From NCBI GenBank assembly GCA_020848735.1, contig JADLHO010000181.1, forward strand, positions 1 to 34,072: a DNA stretch of 34,072 nucleotides, given 5' to 3'. A model generated the notes under the pieces. That model had not been told where the DNA came from. It did no database searches and saw only the letters and a list, made by a program, of their open reading frames with translations. The position numbers and the translations under genes were made by a program. Shown here one piece after another: positions 25,908-33,892 of the stretch (position 1 is the stretch's first letter; every line of letters begins with the position of its first letter). Source of the DNA: Planctomycetota bacterium (GTDB lineage: Bacteria > Planctomycetota > UBA1135 > UBA2386).

Positions 25908-26351
25908 ATGCGTCTCGCCATCACCCTTTCCTTCCTCCTGGTCCTCGGTGCCTGCGGCGGCGGTGCCGCAGCTGCCGTCGGCAAGTGGTCGCTCGACGCC
26001 AACGCGATGGCCGACATGATGCTCAAGGCCCAGGCCGCCGATCTCGCCAAGCTCCCCGCGGAAGAGCGCGCGAAGACCGAGACGCAGATGCGTGAGATGT
26101 CGAAGGCGATGAAGGCCGACCTCACGGTCAATGCCGACAACACCTTCACCGTTCACATGGACATGGGCCCGATGCACTCCGAGGTCAAGGGCACCTGGAA
26201 GGCCGACGGCAACAAGCTCACGATGACCGGCAAGGAGGTCGGCAAGGAGAAGGAGGACACGATGATCGGCACGCTCGTCGGCGACGTCCTCACCTGCGAA
26301 GGCGGCGAAGGCGCCGAGAAGATGACGATGACCTTCGTCCGCGCGAAGTGA
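25908..26351 (+). CDS. Small lipoprotein, lipocalin-like, unknown function
   Basis: 147 residues. The signal MRLAITLSFLLVLGAC ends in a lipobox (LGAC) with lipidated Cys16. The mature part opens VGKWSLDANAMADMMLKAQA, then a charged helix (LAKLPAEERAKTETQMREMS), then short beta strands (ADLTVNADNTFTVHMDMG, SEVKGTWKADGNKLTMTGKE, DTMIGTLVGDVLTCEGG). The K-G-x-W and repeated strand pattern resemble small lipocalin-like lipoproteins, but I cannot name the family and no function can be assigned. A GGAG site 8 nt upstream supports the start. It ends 19 nt from the convergent aminotransferase stop. Confidence 0.82.
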   Translation: MRLAITLSFLLVLGACGGGAAAAVGKWSLDANAMADMMLKAQAADLAKLPAEERAKTETQMREMSKAMKADLTVNADNTFTVHMDMGPMHSEVKGTWKADGNKLTMTGKEVGKEKEDTMIGTLVGDVLTCEGGEGAEKMTMTFVRAK

Positions 26352-26370
26352 GTCGCGCGGCGCGCGGGCG

Positions 26371-27582
26371 TCAATCGGCCAGCGCCTCGACCACCCGCGG
26401 CACGTCGCGCTCGGGCACCGAGCAGAGCGCGACGCGGAGAGCGCCCTTCTGCGGGACGACGAACACGCCGAAGGCCTCGCGCATGTGACGCGCCCGCGAC
26501 TCGGCCTCGTCGGCGAAGACGGTGACGAAGAAGCCGCCTTCGTAGCGCGGATAGCGCAGGCCCGCGGGAATCGCGCGCGCGTTGAAGGCGCGCACCCGGC
26601 CCATGAGGAGCTCCTTCGCGGCGGCGCGCTCGGCGTCGCAGGCGCGGGCGAGCCCGGGCTCGCTGAGGAGTCGCGTGACCATCGCCTGCCCCCCGCGATT
26701 GCAGTTCGACCAGGTGCCGCGGCAGGAGAAGGCGAACGCGTTGGTCAGCGCACGGCGCTGCGACTCGTCCGGTTCGCACGCGACGATCGCGCCGACGCGG
26801 AGGCCGTAGTGCGTGAACGACTTCGAGGCGCTCCAGGCGAACAGGAGCCCGATCTTCCCGAGCAGGGGCTCGAGCACGTCGAGGTGCGCACGCGGATCGG
26901 CGGCCGAACCGTAGAGGTAGTAGGCCATGTCGATCAGCAGCGTGATCGGGCCCCGCGCCGCGTGGCGCGCGAGCAGCTCGGCCACGCCGCGCCATTCGTC
27001 CCGCGTCATCGAGTAGCCGCAGGGGTTCTGGCACGGGTCGTTCAGGATCAGCAGGACGCGGCCCTGCAGCTCGAGGTGATTCGCGATGCCGCTCTCGAGC
27101 GCGGCGAGGTCGAACGCGCCGTGCGCGTCGAACATCGGGAAGGTGTCGACGCGCCGCTCCTGCTCGTCGCAGATCGTCTGGTAGGGCCCCCAGAAGAAGC
27201 TCGTCGTGAGGATCGCGTCCCCCGGCGCGAGGAAGTTCACGACGGCGTGACGCAGGGCCCCGGTGCCGCCGGCCGTGGCCGTGGCGGTCGCACTGCGCGC
27301 GAACGCCTCGCGGCCCTTGAAGCAGTCCTCGATCACGGCGCGCTGGAAGGCCGGCAGGCCCGCGATCGGCGCGTAGGCGGCCCATTCGTCGCGCGGCACC
27401 TCATGCAGCGCCCGGACGCTCGACTCGAGCACGAGCAGACGCCCGTCGTCGTCCATCAGCGTGCCCAGCGTCGCGTTGACGATCGACTCGCCGGCGGCCC
27501 GCCGCCGCGTGGCCTCCGCGTTGAGCGCGAAGATCGGGTCGTCGGCCGGACGGTGCTGGCGGTCAGGGCTGAGCTGCGACAT
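26371..27582 (-). CDS. Class I/II PLP-dependent aminotransferase
   Basis: 403 residues of the fold-type I aminotransferase superfamily. Substrate and cofactor residues visible are ATAGGTGALRHAV (101-113, cofactor-phosphate loop), NDPCQNPCGYS (181-191, with Asn186 in the N-P motif), DMAYYLY (218-224, Asp218 and Tyr221 to the pyridine ring), SASKSFTHYGLRVGA with Schiff-base Lys254, and RVALCSVPE near the C-terminus with the carboxylate-binding Arg. The layout is like aspartate/aromatic aminotransferases, but the amino-acid substrate is uncertain. It is cytoplasmic. The M28 peptidase gene lies 91 nt upstream on the same strand, so peptide release and amino-acid use could be linked, though the shared context is weak evidence. 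Confidence 0.88.
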   Translation of the reverse strand: MSQLSPDRQHRPADDPIFALNAEATRRRAAGESIVNATLGTLMDDDGRLLVLESSVRALHEVPRDEWAAYAPIAGLPAFQRAVIEDCFKGREAFARSATATATAGGTGALRHAVVNFLAPGDAILTTSFFWGPYQTICDEQERRVDTFPMFDAHGAFDLAALESGIANHLELQGRVLLILNDPCQNPCGYSMTRDEWRGVAELLARHAARGPITLLIDMAYYLYGSAADPRAHLDVLEPLLGKIGLLFAWSASKSFTHYGLRVGAIVACEPDESQRRALTNAFAFSCRGTWSNCNRGGQAMVTRLLSEPGLARACDAERAAAKELLMGRVRAFNARAIPAGLRYPRYEGGFFVTVFADEAESRARHMREAFGVFVVPQKGALRVALCSVPERDVPRVVEALAD

Positions 27583-27673
27583 CGGGGCGGAACATCATGC
27601 AGAGGAGTCCGGCGCTTCGAAACCCTGCGCCGCCGTGGGACGCGAGCGCGCGATGGCGGCGCGCCGTCGACGC

Positions 27674-29056
27674 TCAACGCCCCCGCGTCGCCGCCGCCCG
27701 GAACGCCGTCGCGTCCGGCTCGGGCGCGGCCGTGACCCGGCTGCGGCTGCCGTCGGCGCCGACGCTGCGCACGCCGACGACCACGTCGTCGATGCAGACG
27801 CCCTTCAAGACCTGGCGCGCGCTGGCGTTGCGGCCGCCGAACTCGAGCGCGGTCGCCGGCACGAGCAGGGCTCCCTCCCAGTCGGGGGCGGTGGTCGCGC
27901 GCCAGACGAACTCGTAGGCGCTCGCGCCCTCGATCTCGCCGACGTCCACGAAGGTGTCGTAGGCGTCGCGGGCGCCCTCGACGCGCACGAGCGTCGGGGC
28001 ACGCGGTGCGCTCGCGAGCTCGGCGATGGCCAGCGCGTTGAGCGTCGCGACGTCGGCGACGTAGTCGAAGTCGACGAACTCGACGACGTCGCCGTAGGGC
28101 TTGCCCTCGCGCATCACGAGGTCCTGGTGCTGGCGCGAGAAGTCCTCCCGCGGTTCCGTGCAGCGCACGCTGGGGAAGCCGGCCTCGAAGAAGGAGCGAT
28201 GGTCGCCGCCGCGGCCATAGCGGTCGCCGCGGAAGACGAGCTGCACGCGGAAGCCGTCCATGCGGCGCGCGGTCCAGCTCAACGCGCGCGCGAGGCTTCG
28301 GCCGCTCGAGTCGTTGCCGCTCGGCGCATAGCTGAACACGCGCAGGTACTCGCGACGCCGCTCGCCGTCCATGCCGAGCGTGTTGCCGACGATGTCGTTG
28401 CCGAGCATGCCGTCGACGAAGACGCCGCGCTCCGCGAGGGCCTTCGCGTGCAACGCCGAGCCGAGCAGGCCCTGCTCTTCGCCGTCGTCGGCGCAGAAGA
28501 CGATCGTCGCGGGGAACTGCCGCGCGCAGAGCAGGCGGCAGACCTCGAGCGCGACGCAGGTGCCGGAGCCATCGTCGTTCGCCCCCGGCGCGTCGCCCTG
28601 GCCATCGGCGCCGTTGCCGTTGCGCGAGTCGTAGTGACCGGCGACGACATAGACGCGCTCGGGGTCGCTCGTCCCGGGCAGCGTCGCCATCACATTGACC
28701 ACCGTGCATTCCGCGGGCATGCCCTGCCGCCGCACGGCGACCTGGCCCTGCTGGCGCTCCACCACGAGCCGCCCGCCGCTCCGCTCGACGCAGTCGCGGA
28801 AGCGCGCCTCCAGGAAGTCCCGTGCGGCGCCCGTCCCACGACCCGGCAGGTCCACCGGCGAGAGGACGTGCCGCGTGCCGAAACCGACGAGCGCACGGAG
28901 GTCGGCTTCGATCGCCGCCGCGCTCGCGCGGGGCAGGGCGGCCTGGGCTGCCGCGCCCGCCCGCGCGGCATCCTGGGGAGCCGCGCACAGGAGCGCCGCG
29001 CTGAATGCGACCGAGGAGAAGGCGAGCGAGACGACGCCGGCACCAGGACGGACCAT
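27674..29056 (-). CDS. Exported M28-family metallopeptidase
   Basis: 460 residues. The signal peptide is MVRPGAGVVSLAFSSVAF and following. The M28 domain spans about 45-340 with all metal and catalytic residues visible: His141 in VVAGHYDSR, bridging Asp161 in GANDDGSG, catalytic Glu193 and ligand Glu194 in DDGEEQGLLGS, Asp221 in LGNDIVGN, and His310 in SRQHQDLV. Such dizinc enzymes remove N-terminal residues from peptides. The C-terminal part (about 350-450: LVRVEGARDAYDTFVDV, YEFVWRATTAPDWEGALL, ICIDDVV-like strands) is a beta-sandwich of fibronectin-III type. A TAGGAT hexamer 6 nt before the ATG is the closest promoter-like element in the window. It diverges from the exported hydrolase at 29206. 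Confidence 0.9.
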   Translation of the reverse strand: MVRPGAGVVSLAFSSVAFSAALLCAAPQDAARAGAAAQAALPRASAAAIEADLRALVGFGTRHVLSPVDLPGRGTGAARDFLEARFRDCVERSGGRLVVERQQGQVAVRRQGMPAECTVVNVMATLPGTSDPERVYVVAGHYDSRNGNGADGQGDAPGANDDGSGTCVALEVCRLLCARQFPATIVFCADDGEEQGLLGSALHAKALAERGVFVDGMLGNDIVGNTLGMDGERRREYLRVFSYAPSGNDSSGRSLARALSWTARRMDGFRVQLVFRGDRYGRGGDHRSFFEAGFPSVRCTEPREDFSRQHQDLVMREGKPYGDVVEFVDFDYVADVATLNALAIAELASAPRAPTLVRVEGARDAYDTFVDVGEIEGASAYEFVWRATTAPDWEGALLVPATALEFGGRNASARQVLKGVCIDDVVVGVRSVGADGSRSRVTAAPEPDATAFRAAATRGR

Positions 29057-29062
29057 CGCCGG

Positions 29063-29068
29063 ATCCTA
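29063..29068 (-). promoter_or_regulatory. Putative -10 element TAGGAT of the M28 peptidase gene
   Basis: TAGGAT on the minus strand ends 6 nt before the ATG at 29056. At that distance transcription would start at the ATG itself, a leaderless mRNA. The string GCTTAGGATC is shared with the transaldolase upstream region. Confidence 0.5.
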
Positions 29069-29205
29069 AGCGCCCATGGCGCGGGCCCGAACCGGGCGCT
29101 CCGCAGGCAAGTTGCGGGGCCCTTCGTGCCGATCCATGTCGGGTTGGAACCCGTCGCGCGGCCGCGGAACCCCATCCCGCCGCGCGATCCGAACGAGAGC
29201 CGGTC

Positions 29206-30474
29206 ATGTCGAAGCAGTTCCAAAGGGCGGTCCACTGCCGTCTCGCACCCGCGATCCTCGCGCTCACCTGCGCGTCCGTCGGCCTCCGGGCCCAGGGCAA
29301 CGATGCCGAGAGCCGGGCCGAGTCCATCGACCTGCCGGGACGCGACGCAGGTCGGTACTTCCTGATCGCCCCGCAGTCGGCTCGGCCCGCGAGCGAACAC
29401 GGCCACGGCCTGCTGCTCGTGCTCCCGGGCGACGACGGCAGCGCGAAGTTCCTGCCCTTCGTCGAGAACGGCGTGCGCCCGGCGGCCGGCCCGGACTTCG
29501 TCCTGGCGATGCTGACCGCGCCCGAGGGTGGGTCGGACCGCCCGGTTGTCTGGCCCTCGCAGCGCTCGCGCGTGGCGGGTCTGCCGCTCACGGAGGATCG
29601 GATCGCCGCGACCCTTCGCGACGTGGCCTCGCGTTACACCATCGATCCGAAGCGGACCGTGTTGCTGGCCTGGTCGTCGAGCGGTCCGGTCGCGTACGAC
29701 GTCGCGCTGGCGCGCGAGGTCGGATTCGCGGGCTTCTACGTCGCGATGTCGGTCTTCAAGTCGGACCGGAGCCTGCTCCGCAACGCGAAGGGCCGACGCT
29801 TCGTGCTCGACCAGTCACCCGAGGACACGGTCACGCGCTTCCAGTTCGCGACCGATGCCGCGACCGCATTGACGAGCCGCGGCGCGGCCGTCTGGCTGCG
29901 CCCCTACGTCGGCGGACACGGTTGGCACGACGCGCCGATCCCGCGCCTCCGCAGCGGCCTCGCCTGGCTCCTGAGCGATGCCGCGCCGCCCGAGAACACG
30001 GGCGAGGTCCCGCTCGTCGAGGGCGAGAACCTCGTGCGCAATGGCGACTTCGAGCGTGAGTTCTCCGCGTGGGACACGATCCACAACAGCAACACGCTGA
30101 AGGTCGCGACGATCGCCGAGGGCGCGGCCGAAGGGCGCTGGTGCCTGCATCTGGCGAAGTCGGGCGGGGCACCGATGGACGTCGTGCACCAGGACGTCCC
30201 GCTCGCCGGGCGCACGCGCGTGCAGGTCTCCGCGCTCGTCAAGAGCAAGGCGGCCGGCAATGCCTTCCTGAAATTCTTCGCCTACGGCCCCGACGGCTCG
30301 GTGCTCGACGAGAACGTCGACATCGTGAACCTGCGCGGCGACCGCGATTGGTCGCGCGTGGTCCGCGACTACACGCTGCCCGCGGGCGCCAAGACCGGCG
30401 CCGTGATGCTCGTCATGGTGCTCGGCGGCGAGGTCTGGGTCGACGACGTGCGCGTCGTCGCGCCGAAGCACTGA
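29206..30474 (+). CDS. Exported alpha/beta-hydrolase with C-terminal carbohydrate-binding-like domain
   Basis: 422 residues. The signal peptide ends LRA before QGNDA. Residues about 45-260 form a hydrolase of the LpqC/PHB-depolymerase-like type: GRYFLIAPQSARP, GLLLVLPGDDGSAKFLPF, and a nucleophile region TVLLAWSSSGPVAYD (about 152-166) where the usual GxSxG is A-W-S-S-S-G. PYVGGHGWHD supplies the candidate catalytic His. Residues about 265-420 start NLVRNGDFEREFSAWDTI and contain strands WCLHLAKSGG and FLKFFAYGPDG, a jelly-roll module like carbohydrate-binding domains. ATG 29206 begins the signal peptide; the open frame continues 67 codons upstream into the divergent gene. The substrate may be an ester in a polysaccharide, by inference only. 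Confidence 0.8.
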   Translation: MSKQFQRAVHCRLAPAILALTCASVGLRAQGNDAESRAESIDLPGRDAGRYFLIAPQSARPASEHGHGLLLVLPGDDGSAKFLPFVENGVRPAAGPDFVLAMLTAPEGGSDRPVVWPSQRSRVAGLPLTEDRIAATLRDVASRYTIDPKRTVLLAWSSSGPVAYDVALAREVGFAGFYVAMSVFKSDRSLLRNAKGRRFVLDQSPEDTVTRFQFATDAATALTSRGAAVWLRPYVGGHGWHDAPIPRLRSGLAWLLSDAAPPENTGEVPLVEGENLVRNGDFEREFSAWDTIHNSNTLKVATIAEGAAEGRWCLHLAKSGGAPMDVVHQDVPLAGRTRVQVSALVKSKAAGNAFLKFFAYGPDGSVLDENVDIVNLRGDRDWSRVVRDYTLPAGAKTGAVMLVMVLGGEVWVDDVRVVAPKH

Positions 30475-30481
30475 GGGCGAC

Positions 30482-30493
30482 GCCGCGCGCGGC
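30482..30493. terminator. Palindrome in convergent gap
   Basis: GCCGCGCGCGGC is a perfect 12-bp palindrome 8 nt after the hydrolase stop and 11 nt before the convergent CBS-protein stop. It could form a short hairpin on either strand. In such GC-rich sequence it may also be chance. Confidence 0.25.
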
Positions 30494-30503
30494 CTCCCGC
30501 CGG

Positions 30504-31112
30504 TCAGCGCCGCTTGCCCTGGTTCCGCGGATCCGGCTTCGATTGCGGCTTCGCGGACCCGGCCGAGACCTCGATCGGTCTGGGCGCCGCTGCCGTGGTC
30601 GCGGCCTCCGCCGGCTTCGCCTGGGGCGTCAGCGCGACGGTCGGCTCCGGCGTGGGCAAGGCCTCGACCTCGACGTGCCGCGGCCGGCAGATCGCGGCGA
30701 TCGTGTCGACGAGGCTCGCGGCGTCGAGCACGCGGTTCTTCGCCTGCACGCGCACCACGTCGGCCAGGGAGACGAGCCCGACCAGCACCCCGGACTCGTC
30801 GAGGACCGGGACACGATGGACCTGCTCCTGGGTCAGGGCCTCGAGCACCGCGCTGAGGGAGTCGCTCGCGAGCACCGCGCGCGCGGGCGAGGCCATCGCC
30901 GTGCGCACGGGGATCTCGGCCAAGGGCTTGCCGCCGATCCAGGCCGCCATCGCGAGGTCGCGGTCGGTCACGATCCCGGCGACGGTGGCGTCGTCGTGCG
31001 TGACGACCACGCAGCCGCAATCGCCTTCCCACATGTGGCGCGCCGCGACGGCACAGGACTCATCGCTTCGGCAGGAACGAACGGAACGCGTCATCAGGTC
31101 TGCTGCTCGCAT
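30504..31112 (-). CDS. CBS-domain pair protein with disordered tail
   Basis: 202 residues. Two CBS motifs form one Bateman module: residues 1-60 (MRAADLMTRSVRSCRSDESC, CGCVVVTHDDATVAGIVTDRD) and 68-128 (VRTAMASPARAVLASDSLSA, HRVPVLDESGVLVGLVSLAD). The GIVTDRD and GLVSLAD ends are the usual nucleotide-ribose sites, so an adenine nucleotide ligand is likely. The last 55 residues are Pro/Ala/Lys-rich and end in a basic cluster (PDPRNQGKRR), probably disordered. It is cytoplasmic and probably a sensor for another protein; no partner is evident nearby. The start at ATG 31112 follows GAGGG about 9 nt upstream; the longer open frame above it has no CBS content. Confidence 0.88.
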   Translation of the reverse strand: MRAADLMTRSVRSCRSDESCAVAARHMWEGDCGCVVVTHDDATVAGIVTDRDLAMAAWIGGKPLAEIPVRTAMASPARAVLASDSLSAVLEALTQEQVHRVPVLDESGVLVGLVSLADVVRVQAKNRVLDAASLVDTIAAICRPRHVEVEALPTPEPTVALTPQAKPAEAATTAAAPRPIEVSAGSAKPQSKPDPRNQGKRR

Positions 31113-31174
31113 GGTGGAACCCTCGCAGACCTGAACTCGACCCGTGGGCCGACAATTCCAAGCGCCGCCCGTCG

Positions 31175-32662
31175 TCAGAACATCTTCACGACGCGCTCGC
31201 TCTCGTTGCCGCACTCGTCGACCGAGCTCACCGCGAGCCCCCGCACGCCGAGCTTCTCGAGCTGGGCCGCGGTCACGAGGATCCCCGGCTTGCGCGCCGA
31301 GACGACCTCGATCAGGACCCAGCGATCGCCGCAGGCGAGGTAGAGCGCGCGGAGGCGGGCGTCCTGGTCGGCGTTCCAGCGCACCTCGACGTCGCCGTCC
31401 ACATGGGCGCCCCGGATCTGCGGCGCCGCCGGCGGCGCGCCGTCGAGCCAGGGCCAGGCCGGCGGCAGGGCGGGGAGCTGGTAGCTGCCGGCGCGCAGGC
31501 GCGTACGGACACCGCCGATGTCGTCGCGCAGCACCTTCATCGAGAAGTGGATGTTGCCGACCGCACGCGGGCGCGCGCGCGTGCGGTCGATCTGGTCGAG
31601 CAGCTCATCGACCGACCAACCCTTCTCCGCGCGCGCGGCCTTGGTCGTGTAATTGCCGATCAGCAGGTGCATGCGGTCCGGCAGGGCCTGATCCCAGTAC
31701 TCGAGCAGCGTCGCGTAGCTCTGCGCGCGTTGGCCGACGGGCCAGTAGAGCTGTGGCGCGACGTAGTCGCACCAGCGCTGCTTCACCCAGTGGCCGACGT
31801 CGGCATAGAGGTCCTTGTATTGATCGATGCCCGCCTCGATCCCCTTCGGGACGCCCGGGCGGAGGATGCCGAAGGGGCTGATCCCGAAGCGGACCTTGGG
31901 CTTCACCTGCCGGATGCCCCGGTGAAGCGACTCCACCATCGCGTCGACGTGCATGCGCCGCCAATCGCCGCGGTCGAGCTTGCCGCCACCGCGCACGTAA
32001 TCGGCATAGCTCGCGTCGTCGGGGAACGACTGACCCTTCACCGGATAAGGGTAGAAGTAGTCGTCCATGTGGATGCCGTCGACGTCGTAACGCCGCACGA
32101 TGTCGAGCGCGACCGCGAGCGTGTGCTCGCGGGCACCCTGCTGGGACGGGTCGAGCCAGAGCTCCTCGCCGTATTTCACCATCCAGGCCTTCGCGCGATG
32201 GCGATCGACGACGGGCGACGTCGCCGCGCGATGGCGCGCACGGAAGGGATTGATCCACGCGTGCAGCTCCATCGCGCGCGCATGGGCGCCATCGATCACG
32301 TGCTGCAAGGGGTCCCAGGCCGGGTCCGGCGCGCGACCCTGCGCGCCGCTGAGCCACTCCGACCAGGGCTCGAGCTCCGAGCGGTAGAGGGCGTCGCAGG
32401 CGGGGCGCACCTGGAAGAAGAGCGCGTTCAGGCGCATCGCCGCCGCCTGATCGAGGATGGCGTCGAGCTCCTCCTTCTGCTTCGCGACCGGCAGTCCCGG
32501 TCGACTCGGCCAGTCGATGTTGTCGACCGTCGCGACCCACGCGCCGCGCAGCTCGCGAACGCTCGGGTCGGCGCGGGGCGCCGCCGCGGCGTCCTGTGCG
32601 CAACCTTCCGAACAGAGGACCGCGACGACGAACGCCGCGAACGAGCCCGACCGCCTGACCAT
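31175..32662 (-). CDS. GHL10-type glycosidase (DUF187/YngK-DigH-like), exported
   Basis: 495 residues. The N-terminus has a signal peptide whose end can be read as GCA before QDAAA; a lipoprotein reading at Cys21 (SEGC) is less likely because Leu is missing at -3. The glycosyl-hydrolase-like 10 barrel (about 36-350) shows ELRGAWVATVDNIDWPSRPG, LNALFFQVRPACDALYRSEL, ELHAWINPFRARH, YDVDGIHMDDYFYPYP with candidate acidic catalytic residues, and RFGISPFGI. A C-terminal fibronectin-like sandwich follows (about 395-495). E. coli DigH of this family cleaves peptidoglycan glycan strands lacking stem peptides, so a cell-wall role is plausible. It diverges from the TRAP binding protein across only 54 nt. 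Confidence 0.9.
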   Translation of the reverse strand: MVRRSGSFAAFVVAVLCSEGCAQDAAAAPRADPSVRELRGAWVATVDNIDWPSRPGLPVAKQKEELDAILDQAAAMRLNALFFQVRPACDALYRSELEPWSEWLSGAQGRAPDPAWDPLQHVIDGAHARAMELHAWINPFRARHRAATSPVVDRHRAKAWMVKYGEELWLDPSQQGAREHTLAVALDIVRRYDVDGIHMDDYFYPYPVKGQSFPDDASYADYVRGGGKLDRGDWRRMHVDAMVESLHRGIRQVKPKVRFGISPFGILRPGVPKGIEAGIDQYKDLYADVGHWVKQRWCDYVAPQLYWPVGQRAQSYATLLEYWDQALPDRMHLLIGNYTTKAARAEKGWSVDELLDQIDRTRARPRAVGNIHFSMKVLRDDIGGVRTRLRAGSYQLPALPPAWPWLDGAPPAAPQIRGAHVDGDVEVRWNADQDARLRALYLACGDRWVLIEVVSARKPGILVTAAQLEKLGVRGLAVSSVDECGNESERVVKMF

Positions 32663-32673
32663 GGTGGGGCGGG

Positions 32674-32679
32674 ATGATA
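32674..32679 (-). promoter_or_regulatory. Putative -10 element TATCAT of the GHL10 gene
   Basis: TATCAT on the minus strand ends 11 nt before the ATG at 32662. It matches TATAAT at five of six positions, the best in the window. The leader would be only a few nucleotides. Confidence 0.55.
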
Positions 32680-32702
32680 CGTGCGCCGCGACGCGACGAC
32701 CC

Positions 32703-32708
32703 TACGCT
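32703..32708 (+). promoter_or_regulatory. Putative -10 element TACGCT of the TRAP binding-protein gene
   Basis: TACGCT ends 8 nt before the ATG at 32717. It lies 23 nt from the opposing TATCAT in a 54-nt divergent region, so the two promoters' upstream regions must overlap. Confidence 0.45.
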
Positions 32709-32716
32709 GCCCGCGC

Positions 32717-33883
32717 ATGCAGGACGACGACCCCCGGACCAAGGCGTCCGACCAGGGCGAACGCGGCACGGCCCGCCGCAGCTTCCTCGTCGGCGGGCTC
32801 TGCGGCGCCGCCGCCGGCGTGATCGGCACCGCGACCGCGACCGTGCTCCGCGGCTCGGGCGCCGCACCGACCGGCCCGATCGCGAGCGGTCGCCCGAGGG
32901 TCGAGTGGCGGCTCGCGTCGAGCTTCCCGCAGTCGCTCGACACGATCTACGGGTCCTCGCAGGTGCTCGCGGAGCGCGTCGCCGAGATGACGGACGGCGC
33001 CTTCCACATCCGCCCCTACCAGGCCAACGAACTCGTGCCGGCGCTGCAGGTGCTCGACGCCGTGCAACAGGGCTCGGTCGAGGTCGGCCAGACCGGCGGC
33101 TACTACTACACGGGCAAGGCGCCCGCACTGGCCTTCGACACCTGCGTGCCCTTCGGACTCAGCGCACGCCAACAGAACGCCTGGCTCGCCGAAGGCGGCG
33201 GCCGCGAGCTCCTCGCCGAGGTCTACGCCGAGTTCGGGATCCTCGCCTTCTCGTGCGGGAACACCGGCGCGCAGATGGGCGGCTGGTTCCGCTCGCCGGT
33301 CGAATCGCCCGCCGACCTCAACGGGCTCAAGATGCGGATCCCCGGCCTCGGCGGGCGTGTGATGAACGCGCTCGGAGTGACCGTCCAGGTGCTCGCGGGC
33401 GGCGACATCTATCCCGCGCTCGAGCGCGGCGCGATCGACGCCACCGAATGGGTCGGCCCCAGCGACGACGAGAAGCTCGGCTTCTGGCGGATCGCGAAGC
33501 ATTACTACTACCCCGGCTGGTGGGAGCCCGGCCCCTCGCTGTCCTTCCTCGTCAATCGCGCCGCCTGGGACAAGCTGCCGAAGGACTACCAGGCCATCTT
33601 CCGCGCGGCGGCGGAGCAGGCGGCCGGCGTCATGCAACGGCGCTACGACGAGCGCAATCCGCCCGCATTGCAGCGCCTGATCGCCCACGGCGTGGAGCTG
33701 CGGCCCTTCGCCGACGAGATCATGCGCCGCGCCCGCGAGGCCTCCGAGGCGCTGCTCGACGACGAGGCCGCCCGGGACCCCGGATACCGCAAGATCCTCG
33801 AGCATTGGCGCAAGTTCCGCGCGGATTCGCTCCGCTGGTTCGGGACCTCCGAGCTCGCCTTTGCGCGCTTCAGCCAGACCTGA
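32717..33883 (+). CDS. TRAP transporter substrate-binding protein (DctP/TakP-like), Tat-exported
   Basis: 388 residues. The N-terminus has a twin-arginine signal (ARRSFLVGGLCGAAAGVIGT, R20-R21). The binding protein starts VEWRLASSFPQSLDTIYGSS and shows family parts LKMRIPGLGG with the ligand-carboxylate Arg, GGDIYPALERGAIDATEWVG and SDDEKLGFWRIAKHYYYPGW. The last string is characteristic of the TakP/FcbT1-like subgroup that binds alpha-keto or other organic acids. It should capture a carboxylate in the periplasm for a DctQ/DctM pump. Those membrane subunits are not adjacent: a convergent gene starts 9 nt downstream and a divergent one lies upstream. ATG 32717 is preferred over GTG 32681 because of the Tat signal spacing and the TACGCT element. 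Confidence 0.9.
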   Translation: MQDDDPRTKASDQGERGTARRSFLVGGLCGAAAGVIGTATATVLRGSGAAPTGPIASGRPRVEWRLASSFPQSLDTIYGSSQVLAERVAEMTDGAFHIRPYQANELVPALQVLDAVQQGSVEVGQTGGYYYTGKAPALAFDTCVPFGLSARQQNAWLAEGGGRELLAEVYAEFGILAFSCGNTGAQMGGWFRSPVESPADLNGLKMRIPGLGGRVMNALGVTVQVLAGGDIYPALERGAIDATEWVGPSDDEKLGFWRIAKHYYYPGWWEPGPSLSFLVNRAAWDKLPKDYQAIFRAAAEQAAGVMQRRYDERNPPALQRLIAHGVELRPFADEIMRRAREASEALLDDEAARDPGYRKILEHWRKFRADSLRWFGTSELAFARFSQT

Positions 33884-33892
33884 CGGGAAACC

